A stretch of 64,000 nucleotides of DNA from Vulcanimicrobiota bacterium (GTDB lineage: Bacteria; Vulcanimicrobiota; Xenobia; Xenobiales; JADMJV01): the NCBI GenBank assembly GCA_019637395.1, contig JAHBVR010000027.1, forward strand, positions 46,354 through 110,353, in the 5' to 3' direction. The notes beneath the pieces were generated by a model, which was not told where the DNA came from, did not search any database, and was given only the letters and a program-made list of their open reading frames with translations. This document shows positions 7,470 through 14,907 of this stretch, piece after piece. Each line of letters starts with the position of its first letter. The stretch's first letter is position 1. The translations under genes were made by a program, and so were the position numbers.

Positions 7470-7539
7470 AGCCTAAAACGCCCCATTTTCGGCAACTATG
7501 ATCCAGATCATAGGGGTCCGGGCCGGCTCCGTTTAAACT
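7470..7539. promoter_or_regulatory. Divergent FNR-type promoter for fnr and CBS-domain gene
   Basis: The box ATGATCCAGATCAT (7498-7511) is a perfect palindrome apart from the central pair. Minus arm: 22 bases to TAGGCT (7475-7470), then the fnr ATG seven bases later. Plus arm: 22 bases to TAAACT (7534-7539), then a TTG start eight bases later. Both arms fit a class II position at -41.5, so FNR is predicted to control its own gene. Confidence 0.8.
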
Positions 7540-7547
7540 GAGGAATC

Positions 7548-8156
7548 TTGATCTGGCCTCATCACATTCCCACCACGCCGCCGGCTCCCCAGAGCGAAAG
7601 TCATCCCCCCCTCGAGCCCATTCATGGCTGCGCGGAACTCGAGCCCGTCGGCCCCGGCCTTCCTCGCCGCCAGAGCGCCGGCCCTTCCCCCGATCGGGTA
7701 GGAGCCTGGATGCAGAGCCCGGTAGTGACCTGCCTGCCGGACCAGAACCTGGGAGAATTGATGGAACTACTCAGTGTCCATCACATTTCCGGCGTCCCCG
7801 TGGTCGATCCGGAAGGAGCCTTGCTGGGGGTAGTATCGCAAACGGATGTAGCCGCCTACCTGGGTGGAATTTATACGGAGCAAGCGCGTTCCGGCCATGG
7901 CTACCACCAGGGCAGGCTGGCCTACTACAACCCGCTGGAACAACAGGTCGATCCGTTACTGCGACAGAGCACGGTGGCCGAGATTCTCTCCACCACCGTG
8001 CACTGCGTATCGCCTCAGGCCAGCTTGCACGAGGTGACGGAAATCATGTTGCGGGAGCACGTTCACCGCCTCCCGGTCCTGGAAGGGGGCAAGCTGGTCG
8101 GCCTGATTTCCACGCTGGACGTGCTGCGCATCTTGCGAGATCGCCACTCCTTATGA
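7548..8156 (+). CDS. CBS-domain pair protein
   Basis: A 202-residue protein. A Pro-rich N-terminal stretch (about 1-45) is followed by two CBS motifs: VGAWMQSPVVTCLPDQNL with SGVPVVDPEGALLGVVS, and VAEILSTTVHCVSPQASL with VHRLPVLEGGKLVGLIST. CBS pairs bind adenine nucleotides and act as energy or redox sensors. I start it at the TTG at 7548, because the FNR-type promoter puts +1 at about 7546; an internal ATG at 7710 is possible but would cut into the first CBS domain. The stop codon TGA is part of the next FNR box. Confidence 0.8.
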   Translation: MIWPHHIPTTPPAPQSESHPPLEPIHGCAELEPVGPGLPRRQSAGPSPDRVGAWMQSPVVTCLPDQNLGELMELLSVHHISGVPVVDPEGALLGVVSQTDVAAYLGGIYTEQARSGHGYHQGRLAYYNPLEQQVDPLLRQSTVAEILSTTVHCVSPQASLHEVTEIMLREHVHRLPVLEGGKLVGLISTLDVLRILRDRHSL

Positions 8157-8194
8157 TCGGGATCATATGGGCGGCCCGCCGCCAGAGCTAAAGT
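8153..8194 (+). promoter_or_regulatory. FNR-type promoter overlapping a stop codon
   Basis: The box ATGATCGGGATCAT (8153-8166), spacer of 22, then TAAAGT (8189-8194), then six bases to the ATG at 8201, which would be +1. The TGA at 8154-8156 is both the first half-site and the stop codon of the CBS-domain gene. Confidence 0.78.
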
Positions 8195-8200
8195 TTAGCC

Positions 8201-9400
8201 ATGCAAGACCAGGATTGGCTGAGCGAGCGCGGTGCTCATTTAAAGAAACGCGCCCTGGAGGAGCGCCACGTAGTGCCTCCGGCGTCCACCTCGGTCGCCT
8301 ATCAATTGGAAAATAGCCAGCGGCAATTTCAGCTGGATGAGCCGAGCCGGGCCATGCTCGAAGAAAACCTGGCTTGCGCGGAGGGAGCCGAATGTGCGGT
8401 CACCTTCGCCAGCGGAATGGGAGCCATCTCGGCCGCCCTGTGTAATTGCGCCACGGCCGGGGAGCACATTCTCAGCCACAACCTTCTTGATGGAGCCACC
8501 TGCAGCTTGCTGAAGAACTGGTTGCCGCGCTTCGGAATAGAAACCAGTGGCGCTGATTTCACTCAGCTAGAATCGGCCAGGCGACACCTCCGCCCCAATA
8601 CCCGGGTGCTCTACTTTGAGTCCCCGGTCAACCTTGACCTGCGCCTAATCGACATCGCAGCCGTGGCCGAGTGGGCGCGCGAAATCAACCGGGAGCGCCG
8701 TCCTGAGCAACGGTTGTGGATGATCGTGGACAATACCCTGGCCACCCCCTACGGACAACGTCCCCTGAGGCTGGGGGCCGACCTGGTTGTCTCCAGCCTG
8801 ACCAAAAATATCGGGGGCTTCGGCGCCGACCTGGGTGGAATGGTGGCGGGACCCAGCGTCTTTGAAAACAGCTGGATGTCTTTTCGCAAAGATTTCGGGG
8901 GCCTGCTCTCCCCCCGCAACGCCTGGCATTTTCTGGTCTACGGCCTGCCCACGCTGCCGGTGCGCTTCCGCCAACAACAGGAGTCGGCTATGAAACTGGC
9001 CCGCTTCCTGGAGCGCCATCCATGTATCGAGAAGGTCGCCTACCCGGGCCTGGAATCTTTCCCACAGCGAGAACTGGCTCGCCGGCAGATGCAAGACTAC
9101 GATGGGCGCTTCGCCCCGGGAACGATGATTCACTTCCGGCTGCGCGAGCCCGTTCCCAATACCGGCGAGAACGCGCGCAAATTCATCGATTATCTGGCCA
9201 ATCATGCTTACGCCATCACCATGGCCGCCAGTCTCGGGCAGATCCGCACCCTGGTGGAGCATCCCTACTCGATGAGCGGAGCACCGCTCGATCCAGGCGG
9301 CATTCGCCTTTCGGTGGGACTGGAGAAGGCCGACGACCTGATCCATGAGCTTTCGGAAGCTCTGGAGACGGTCTTTCAGCCTGAGAACCACCGTCCATGA
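8201..9400 (+). CDS. Cys/Met-metabolism PLP-dependent enzyme
   Basis: A 399-residue fold-type I PLP enzyme of the cystathionine/methionine gamma-lyase family. Visible are the cofactor loop FASGMGAISAAL, the aspartate segment WMIVDNTLATPYGQRPL and the Schiff-base lysine in VVSSLTKNIGGFGADLGG; the family usually has SATKYxGGH there, so substrate preference may differ. Likely chemistry is beta- or gamma-elimination or trans-sulfuration of sulfur amino acids. The ATG at 8201 coincides with the predicted transcription start, so no ribosome binding site is expected. It is expressed from its own FNR-type promoter. Confidence 0.88.
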   Translation: MQDQDWLSERGAHLKKRALEERHVVPPASTSVAYQLENSQRQFQLDEPSRAMLEENLACAEGAECAVTFASGMGAISAALCNCATAGEHILSHNLLDGATCSLLKNWLPRFGIETSGADFTQLESARRHLRPNTRVLYFESPVNLDLRLIDIAAVAEWAREINRERRPEQRLWMIVDNTLATPYGQRPLRLGADLVVSSLTKNIGGFGADLGGMVAGPSVFENSWMSFRKDFGGLLSPRNAWHFLVYGLPTLPVRFRQQQESAMKLARFLERHPCIEKVAYPGLESFPQRELARRQMQDYDGRFAPGTMIHFRLREPVPNTGENARKFIDYLANHAYAITMAASLGQIRTLVEHPYSMSGAPLDPGGIRLSVGLEKADDLIHELSEALETVFQPENHRP

Positions 9401-9438
9401 TCTGGATCAAAGTTTGTCAGCCGGGTTCTTGGTAGGCT
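9397..9438 (+). promoter_or_regulatory. FNR-type promoter overlapping a stop codon
   Basis: The box ATGATCTGGATCAA (9397-9410), spacer of 22, then TAGGCT (9433-9438); predicted +1 is near 9445. The TGA at 9398-9400 ends the PLP enzyme gene and forms the first half-site. Confidence 0.77.
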
Positions 9439-9472
9439 GGAAAAAGACAGCAAACCGCACCTGGAGGCACAC

Positions 9473-10273
9473 TTGGCGATCTTCTCTTCTTTCGGAAATT
9501 TTCAGACCCAGTTCTCGAGTCCGTTGATGACGCCCCGCTACACCCCCCAGGCTTCTCCTTTTTTGCCAGCGCCCAATGCCTGGCAGGTGGGCTTGCTTTT
9601 GCAGCAACTGAGCCAGGCCCTGCTTCAACTACAGAGCCTGTGGGGCGGCCTGGTCGGCCCCACCGGCCAGCAGAGTAGCGGCACTCCCCTACCCCCCTAT
9701 GGCGGAGACCTGGGCGACATCCAATCCTATCTGCAGGCCCAACGCCTGGGCGGCACCCTGGAGGGCAAAACGGGAATTGCGCAAAGCGATGCGATTCCCG
9801 GCACTCGTTTCGCCCGGGTAGAGAATCCTGAAGCCTGGCAGGCCAGCGTCGCCCGCAACTATGCCTACCAGTTTGCCGCCTACGCCATCGACGCGGACGC
9901 CCTCTCCGCCCAGGGCGTGGACGCGGGCGCTCGAGCCCTGCCCACCATGAATCCGCAGGCGCAACTCTTTGTCCAGGTCGCTTCCGTGTTCAAGGGGAAC
10001 CTTTTGGGGGGACCCGGATTTTACAACAATCCCGGCCTCAAGCAATTGTTGCTGCAACACGGCCTGAGCGATTTGGCCAAGGCCGAGGGGGTCGGTGAAA
10101 CCGATGTGCAAACCATTGGAGCCGTAACCAAGGCTTTGAACAGCGGGCAACTCAGCCTGGACCAGGTGATCAGCAGCGGCACGATCGACAATATGCAACG
10201 CTATCAGCAAGTCATTTCCTATGTTCAGAGCGGCCAATTCAACGCCGCCCTGCAACGTTACGACCAGGCCTGA
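9473..10273 (+). CDS. Hypothetical protein under FNR-type control
   Basis: A 266-residue protein that I do not recognise. It starts at TTG 9473 with GGAGG seven bases upstream, inside a leader of about 28 bases from the predicted +1. There is no signal peptide or clear membrane helix. Residues 1-85 are rich in Pro, Gln and Gly (ending PLPPYGGDLGDIQSYLQAQR); the rest is predicted mostly helical with small residues (FAAYAIDADALSAQGVDAGA, GLKQLLLQHGLSDLAKAEGV). Its stop codon TGA is embedded in the next FNR box. Function unknown; co-regulation with oxygen-response genes is the only clue. Confidence 0.75.
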   Translation: MAIFSSFGNFQTQFSSPLMTPRYTPQASPFLPAPNAWQVGLLLQQLSQALLQLQSLWGGLVGPTGQQSSGTPLPPYGGDLGDIQSYLQAQRLGGTLEGKTGIAQSDAIPGTRFARVENPEAWQASVARNYAYQFAAYAIDADALSAQGVDAGARALPTMNPQAQLFVQVASVFKGNLLGGPGFYNNPGLKQLLLQHGLSDLAKAEGVGETDVQTIGAVTKALNSGQLSLDQVISSGTIDNMQRYQQVISYVQSGQFNAALQRYDQA

Positions 10274-10311
10274 TCCAGGTCATACATTTTGGCGGCGCGG
10301 CCGGCCATACT
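10270..10311 (+). promoter_or_regulatory. FNR-type promoter overlapping a stop codon
   Basis: The box CTGATCCAGGTCAT (10270-10283), spacer of 22, then CATACT (10306-10311), then six bases to ATG 10318 at the predicted +1. The TGA at 10271-10273 is the stop of the upstream gene and the first half-site. Confidence 0.75.
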
Positions 10312-10317
10312 GGAAAT

Positions 10318-11442
10318 ATGAAAAGGACCACCATTCTCATTCTTGGGGCCGGTCCCGCCGGCCTGTCCATCGGCTACGAACTGGCCCGCCGCAATCTGGA
10401 CTTTCTCATTCTCGAGAAAGGGAAAGTTGCCGGCGAGTCCTTTGCCCACTATCCACAGAATATTTTCTTTGGACCCTGGGTCAACAATACCTTACCCGGC
10501 TCGCGGGTCGCCTGGAACTGGCTGCTGCGCCGCTCGACGCAACCCGCCTATACCTGGTATCTGCAGGAATACGCACGCCGCCAACAATTGCCTATTCAAT
10601 ATGGCTGCCGCGTAGAGAAGGTGGAGCGCGACCGGGAAGGCTATCTGGTCACAACCAATCAGGGAGTCCACCACTGCCAACTACTGGTCAACTGCACCGG
10701 CTACTTCAGTACGCCGAACCGGCCCCATTACCCGGGCCAGGACGACTCCCCGATTCCCACCATGCACACCAGCCAGTATCGCCATATCGACGACTTGCGG
10801 CGTTGCCTGCGCCGGTCATCCGGGCGGGTGCTGGTGGTGGGAGCGGGACTGAGCGCCGGTGAGATGGTGGCCGAGCTGAGGAAAAATGGTTTCGAAGTAG
10901 CCTTGAGTCATCGCGGGAAACTGGTTTTTGGCCCCTCTCCTCTCACCGAGGCTCTGCTCTCTCCCTTCTCCTGGTTGGCCGAACGGGCGGCCCTGGCTCT
11001 GGGCCTGCGCCTCAATTCCAATCCGCCCATGGCGGGCGGTGAAACGCGGCGCCTGATCGACTCCGGAGAAGTGCCGGTTTTCCCGGCCATCGAGCATTTT
11101 TCCGGCCCCTTCATTCGCTTCGTAAACGGACGGGAAGAGCGTTTTGACGGCGTGGTTTGGGCCACCGGTTATCGCTACACTCTGGGCCATCTGAGCGCCA
11201 TCCTGCCCGAGGGAGAAGTGCAACTGCTCGAGATGGAGTCGCTGGTTTCGCCGGGTCTGTTCTTCCTGGGCCTGGACCAGCAACGAAGCTATCGCAGTCG
11301 CTTTCTGCGGGGAATTCGCTCGGACGCGCGGCGGTTGGCTCAGATCCTGGATGAGCGCCTGGCCCTCAGGCTACCGCCTCCTCCGTTGGAAGAAAAGCTC
11401 TTCGACCTGGACGCGTTGCCCGACCTCGTCACCGCTTCTTGA
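10318..11442 (+). CDS. FAD/NAD(P)-binding monooxygenase-like oxidoreductase
   Basis: A 374-residue flavoprotein of the FMO/Baeyer-Villiger type. The N-terminal FAD fingerprint is ILGAGPAGLSIGYELARR, the second (NADPH) Rossmann motif is VLVVGAGLSAGEMVAELRK at about residue 163, and the late FAD-contact motif is VVWATGYR. It probably transfers hydride from NADPH to FAD to oxygenate or oxidise a small substrate that I cannot name. The ATG sits at the predicted +1 of a class II FNR-type promoter. The heme-PAS kinase follows directly and probably shares the transcript. Confidence 0.85.
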   Translation: MKRTTILILGAGPAGLSIGYELARRNLDFLILEKGKVAGESFAHYPQNIFFGPWVNNTLPGSRVAWNWLLRRSTQPAYTWYLQEYARRQQLPIQYGCRVEKVERDREGYLVTTNQGVHHCQLLVNCTGYFSTPNRPHYPGQDDSPIPTMHTSQYRHIDDLRRCLRRSSGRVLVVGAGLSAGEMVAELRKNGFEVALSHRGKLVFGPSPLTEALLSPFSWLAERAALALGLRLNSNPPMAGGETRRLIDSGEVPVFPAIEHFSGPFIRFVNGREERFDGVVWATGYRYTLGHLSAILPEGEVQLLEMESLVSPGLFFLGLDQQRSYRSRFLRGIRSDARRLAQILDERLALRLPPPPLEEKLFDLDALPDLVTAS

Positions 11443-11477
11443 GAAGGCCCCCCTCGCCCGGCCGAGAATGGGCCGGA

Positions 11478-12866
11478 ATGCTGGAACACCTGCCTGAATC
11501 CTTGCGTGATCGGTTACTGGCATTCTACCTGGAGCTGGACGAGAGTCTGCCGTTGCAAGACTCTTTGTGCAGACTGATCGAGGCCAGCGCGGCCAGCCTG
11601 GATCCTCATCATCTGGTGGTGGTGGTGCCGATGGTGGATGGCTGGTTGGCCTTGACCTCTACCGGAGTGGTTTACCGCGGCAGCGAGCAACCCCGCCAGG
11701 ACTTCGGCCAACCTCCCGAGATGCTCCCCCTGGAGTCTATTTCTATCAGCTATCCAGGCAAGGCCGAGCAGGGATGGTTGACGGTCTATGGTGATACACC
11801 GGATCCGCAACTGGCCCTGCAGCTCCCCAGTTGGGGCCGGATCGCCCAACAGTTGGTCCATCGCGCCAGTTATCAGGAGCGCCACCAATCTTACCTGGCT
11901 TATGTCGAAGCGGCGGTGGACGCCATCATGACTATCGACTTCAAGGGCACGATCCATCTCTTCAATCCTGGGGCCACTCGTATGTTCGGCTACCAGCCCG
12001 AAGAGGTCATCGGGAAAAATGTGAGCATTTTGATGCCTCCCCCCTACTCGGCGGATCACGACGGCTACCTGGACCACTACCGCACCACCGGAGAAAAGAA
12101 AATCATCGGCATCGGCCGCCGCGTGCCGGCGCGCCGGAAAGACGGGAGCATTTTTCCGGCCCATCTGGCCGTCACCGAATATTCGCGGGGCAGCGAGAGG
12201 TATTTTATCGGGACCCTGCGCGATCTTTCCGATTTTGTGGAGGCGCGTAGCCGGGCGGTGGTGGAAGAACGCAAACATCTCTCCCGAGAGTTGCATGACT
12301 CGGTTTCGCAGGCGCTTTTCGGCATCGTACTGGGCACGCTGGCTATCAAGAACGCCCTGCCCGCTGGAGACAGTGCCCACGAAGCGGTCGACTACGTGCT
12401 CCATCTGGCGGAATCGGGTCTGGCCGAAATGCGCACGCTCATTTTTGAGTTGCGCCCGGAATCTCTCGAGTCAGATGGCTTGCTGGCCTGCCTGCAGCGG
12501 CAGATGGAAGCCCTGGCCAAGCGCTATAAGATCTCCCTGGCGCTGGAGGGGTGCAGTGAAGAACCGGTTCTCGACCTGCCCATCAAGCATGAGGTCTATC
12601 GCTTGATTATGGAGTCACTGCACAACGTGGTGAAGCACGCCCAGGCACAACGCTGCAGCGTATATTTGGAGCGCCTGCCGGGAGAATACCAGGTGCGGGT
12701 GGAGGATGACGGCACGGGCTTCGAACTGGCCACCGTGCCTCACAGCCGGGTTGGACTCGCTTCCATGCGGGAGCGAGTAGCTCAATTGGGCGGACGCCTG
12801 AAGATCGAAACCGCACCCGGGCAAGGAACCCGGGTGCTGGTCAATTTACCCGCCTCGAGCCACTGA
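11478..12866 (+). CDS. Oxygen-sensor-like histidine kinase: FixL-type heme PAS with HisKA_3 kinase
   Basis: About 462 residues with no membrane helix. An N-terminal domain (1-130) is followed by a PAS domain (about 137-255) that closely follows the FixL heme PAS: H194 in ADHDGYLDHY aligns with the FixL heme ligand His200, and R214 in KIIGIGRRV with the O2-sensing Arg220. The kinase is not the FixL type but NarX-like HisKA_3 (RELHDSVSQALFG, phospho-His H273) with HATPase motifs HNVVKHA and DDGTGFE. The start is uncertain: a TTG at 11439 overlapping the previous stop is possible. The likely partner is the NarL-type regulator at 3576-4199. Confidence 0.88.
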   Translation: MLEHLPESLRDRLLAFYLELDESLPLQDSLCRLIEASAASLDPHHLVVVVPMVDGWLALTSTGVVYRGSEQPRQDFGQPPEMLPLESISISYPGKAEQGWLTVYGDTPDPQLALQLPSWGRIAQQLVHRASYQERHQSYLAYVEAAVDAIMTIDFKGTIHLFNPGATRMFGYQPEEVIGKNVSILMPPPYSADHDGYLDHYRTTGEKKIIGIGRRVPARRKDGSIFPAHLAVTEYSRGSERYFIGTLRDLSDFVEARSRAVVEERKHLSRELHDSVSQALFGIVLGTLAIKNALPAGDSAHEAVDYVLHLAESGLAEMRTLIFELRPESLESDGLLACLQRQMEALAKRYKISLALEGCSEEPVLDLPIKHEVYRLIMESLHNVVKHAQAQRCSVYLERLPGEYQVRVEDDGTGFELATVPHSRVGLASMRERVAQLGGRLKIETAPGQGTRVLVNLPASSH

Positions 12867-12871
12867 GCGCC

Positions 12872-13366
12872 CTAAAGACCCAGCAGGCGGACGCTCAGCT
12901 CGCGCCGGCTGCCGAGCATCTGGCTCAATTCTCCAATTAAATCGCTGGAGGTGATGATTCCGGTCAATTCTCCGCCGCGGGTCACCAACACGCGGTGAAT
13001 TTGGCCGCGTAGGAAATACTCGCAAATCACGCCCAGTGGCGTATCTTCCTCGACGGCGAAGACGGCCGGAGTCATAATGTCCTTGACGGTCAGATGCTGG
13101 CCCGTCGCGGCCAGTTCGTGGAAGCCGCGCGGCAAATGCGCCCCAGAATTCCAATATTGCGAGGAGGGCAGCTCGGGATCGCTTTCCAGTCCTCCCTGAT
13201 AGACCAGATCATAGATGGATACAACGCCAATCGGCCATCCCTGGCGATTCATCACCGGCACTCCCGAGATGGAATGGTCGCGTAAAAGCTTGGTCAATGT
13301 TTCCAGACTGGTTGTTTCCGTTACCGCGTAGATTTCGCGGGTCATAATATCTCGAGCTACCTTCAT
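12872..13366 (-). CDS. CBS-domain pair protein
   Basis: A 164-residue protein consisting of two CBS motifs: ARDIMTREIYAVTETTSLET with SGVPVMNRQGWPIGVVS, and VKDIMTPAVFAVEEDTPLGV with IHRVLVTRGGELTGIITSSD. It is a standalone adenine-nucleotide sensor by family. AGGAGG seven bases upstream supports the ATG at 13366. It is convergent with the heme-PAS kinase (gap of five bases). No FNR-type box lies upstream, unlike the other CBS protein at 7548. Confidence 0.9.
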   Translation of the reverse strand: MKVARDIMTREIYAVTETTSLETLTKLLRDHSISGVPVMNRQGWPIGVVSIYDLVYQGGLESDPELPSSQYWNSGAHLPRGFHELAATGQHLTVKDIMTPAVFAVEEDTPLGVICEYFLRGQIHRVLVTRGGELTGIITSSDLIGELSQMLGSRRELSVRLLGL

Positions 13367-13475
13367 TTGCGCCTCCTGTTGGCTGATTGCTAGTTACACC
13401 TTAGATCGGCTGCCGGCGGCTGAATATGATGTAGCTCAGGAAGGCCCCAAAGCCTGGAACCAGAAGCTTGCGGCC

Positions 13476-14399
13476 ATGAGACATCGGCCCCGTCGCGAGT
13501 CTTTCCGAGAGAAAGGTCTGACTCCACAACAGCAGGTGGAGTCCTTGAACGCTCGAGGCCTTTCGATGGGAGATACCCACAAGGCCAAACGCCATTTGGA
13601 GCACATCAACTACCATCGGTTGCTGCCGTATTGGGAGGGCTTGCTCGAGAGCGACGGGCGTTTCCGCCAGGGATCCACTTTCGACTCGGTGTTGCGGCGT
13701 TACACCTTCGATCGCAAGCTCCGCCTTTTGATGCTGGATGCTATCGAGCGCCTCGAGGTTTCCGTACGCAGTCGCTGGTCCAATCACATGGCCGTGCGCC
13801 ACGGCCCGCTCTGCCTGGCCGATGCGGAACTCTTCCAGGATCGCCGCGCCCATCAGCGTTCTTACGAATCGGTGCTGCATTTTTACGCGGGCAGTGAGGA
13901 CGAATACGTGCGCAAGTTTCGCGAACGTTACGCTCGCGGGCAAACGCCACCCATCTGGATCTGCAGTGAAATGTTATCCTTGGGACAGTTGGCCCACTGG
14001 CTGGCCAATCTGCGGGACCCGCGCGACTTGCACGCGGTTTGCTATACCTACCAGTTGCACAGTGCCTGCTTCCTGAGTTTTCTGGCCCACCTGACCGAGG
14101 TACGCAACCTGGCCGCCCATCACTCGCGCCTCTTCAATCGAAAGCTTACAAGCTTTCTCTTTCCAGAAGAGTTTCCGGATGGTCTGACTTCGCTGGAAAA
14201 CTCCAGCCAGGGCACTATCTACAACACGGTGGTCATGCTGGACTACCTTTTGGGAGTCATCTCCCCCGGTCACTCCTGGACGCGCCGCCTGGCCCACAGT
14301 CTCAGCCGACACGCCGATCTGCCCGACGAGATGGGCTTCCCGCTCGGCTGGAAGGCACGCTATCCTTTTACAGAAGTTGCGTCGGCGGGGCGGCCTTGA
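13476..14399 (+). CDS. Abi_2 (AbiD/AbiF) family HEPN-type protein
   Basis: A 307-residue protein matching the Abi_2 family of abortive-infection proteins: the N-terminal LTPQQQVESLNARGLSMGD and HLEHINYHRLLPYW, then the core FDRKLRLLMLDAIERLEVSV, and a HEPN RNase-type motif EVRNLAAHHSRLFNR near residue 210 (Arg and His of R-x(4-6)-H). Family members restrict phage growth, probably by RNA cleavage. No clear Shine-Dalgarno is seen. Its 3' end overlaps the convergent DUF1269 gene by 32 bases. It stands alone, with no partner antitoxin or mobile element. Confidence 0.85.
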   Translation: MRHRPRRESFREKGLTPQQQVESLNARGLSMGDTHKAKRHLEHINYHRLLPYWEGLLESDGRFRQGSTFDSVLRRYTFDRKLRLLMLDAIERLEVSVRSRWSNHMAVRHGPLCLADAELFQDRRAHQRSYESVLHFYAGSEDEYVRKFRERYARGQTPPIWICSEMLSLGQLAHWLANLRDPRDLHAVCYTYQLHSACFLSFLAHLTEVRNLAAHHSRLFNRKLTSFLFPEEFPDGLTSLENSSQGTIYNTVVMLDYLLGVISPGHSWTRRLAHSLSRHADLPDEMGFPLGWKARYPFTEVASAGRP

Positions 14400-14898
14400 G
14401 GTGGTCCTCCATCTGAGCTTCCGAAAACGCCTCGCGTAGTTTGCGTTCTTGTTCTCGTGACAGATTGGTGCGCAGCACCTTGGGGTTCCAGGCGGAAATT
14501 TCTTCGATCACCCGGTCCATGGTGGCGTCGACGACCAGTAGAAAGAGTGCCGACTGGCCCGGTTCGACACTTTTGGCCACTTGTTCGATAAACTCGTCGT
14601 TCACCCCGTAATCCGCCATCGAACCGGAAATGGCCCCGATCAGGGTGCCGATGGCGGCTCCCATGGCCGGCATCCAGAACAGGATTCCGGCTAACAATCC
14701 CCAGAAGGCGCCGCCGATCGCTCCCTGAGCCGTCAAGTCGACCACTTGCTTAATCTTGACCACTCCCTGTTGGTCGCGAACCGCCACAGCCGCGTCGGCC
14801 AGGCGGATCAGGTGGCTTTTTTGGAGTTCGATCAGCTTATCTCGCACCTCGAAGGCGGCGCGGTCGTTGTCGAACACGAGTACAATCAAATCGGTCAT
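14368..14898 (-). CDS. DUF1269 membrane-associated protein
   Basis: A 176-residue protein starting MTDLIVLVFDNDRAAFEVRD, with a glycine-rich hydrophobic hairpin (about 78-110, AIGGAFWGLLAGILFWMPAM and AAIGTLIGAISG) and SALFLLVVDATMDRVIEEI, the typical DUF1269 plan. Function is unknown. GAGGAG upstream and a nine-base gap to the stop of the beta-CASP nuclease gene make it third in the macrodomain operon, probably under the FNR-type promoter at 16848. Confidence 0.85.
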   Translation of the reverse strand: MTDLIVLVFDNDRAAFEVRDKLIELQKSHLIRLADAAVAVRDQQGVVKIKQVVDLTAQGAIGGAFWGLLAGILFWMPAMGAAIGTLIGAISGSMADYGVNDEFIEQVAKSVEPGQSALFLLVVDATMDRVIEEISAWNPKVLRTNLSREQERKLREAFSEAQMEDHLKAAPPTQLL

Positions 14899-14907
14899 AT
14901 TCTCTCC

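Noticed and set aside
12951-12966. FNR-like sequence ATGATTCCGGTCAA
   Set aside because: It lies inside the coding sequence of the second CBS protein, the half-sites are weaker, and no TAnnnT at 22 bases leads to a gene start. Treated as chance codon sequence.
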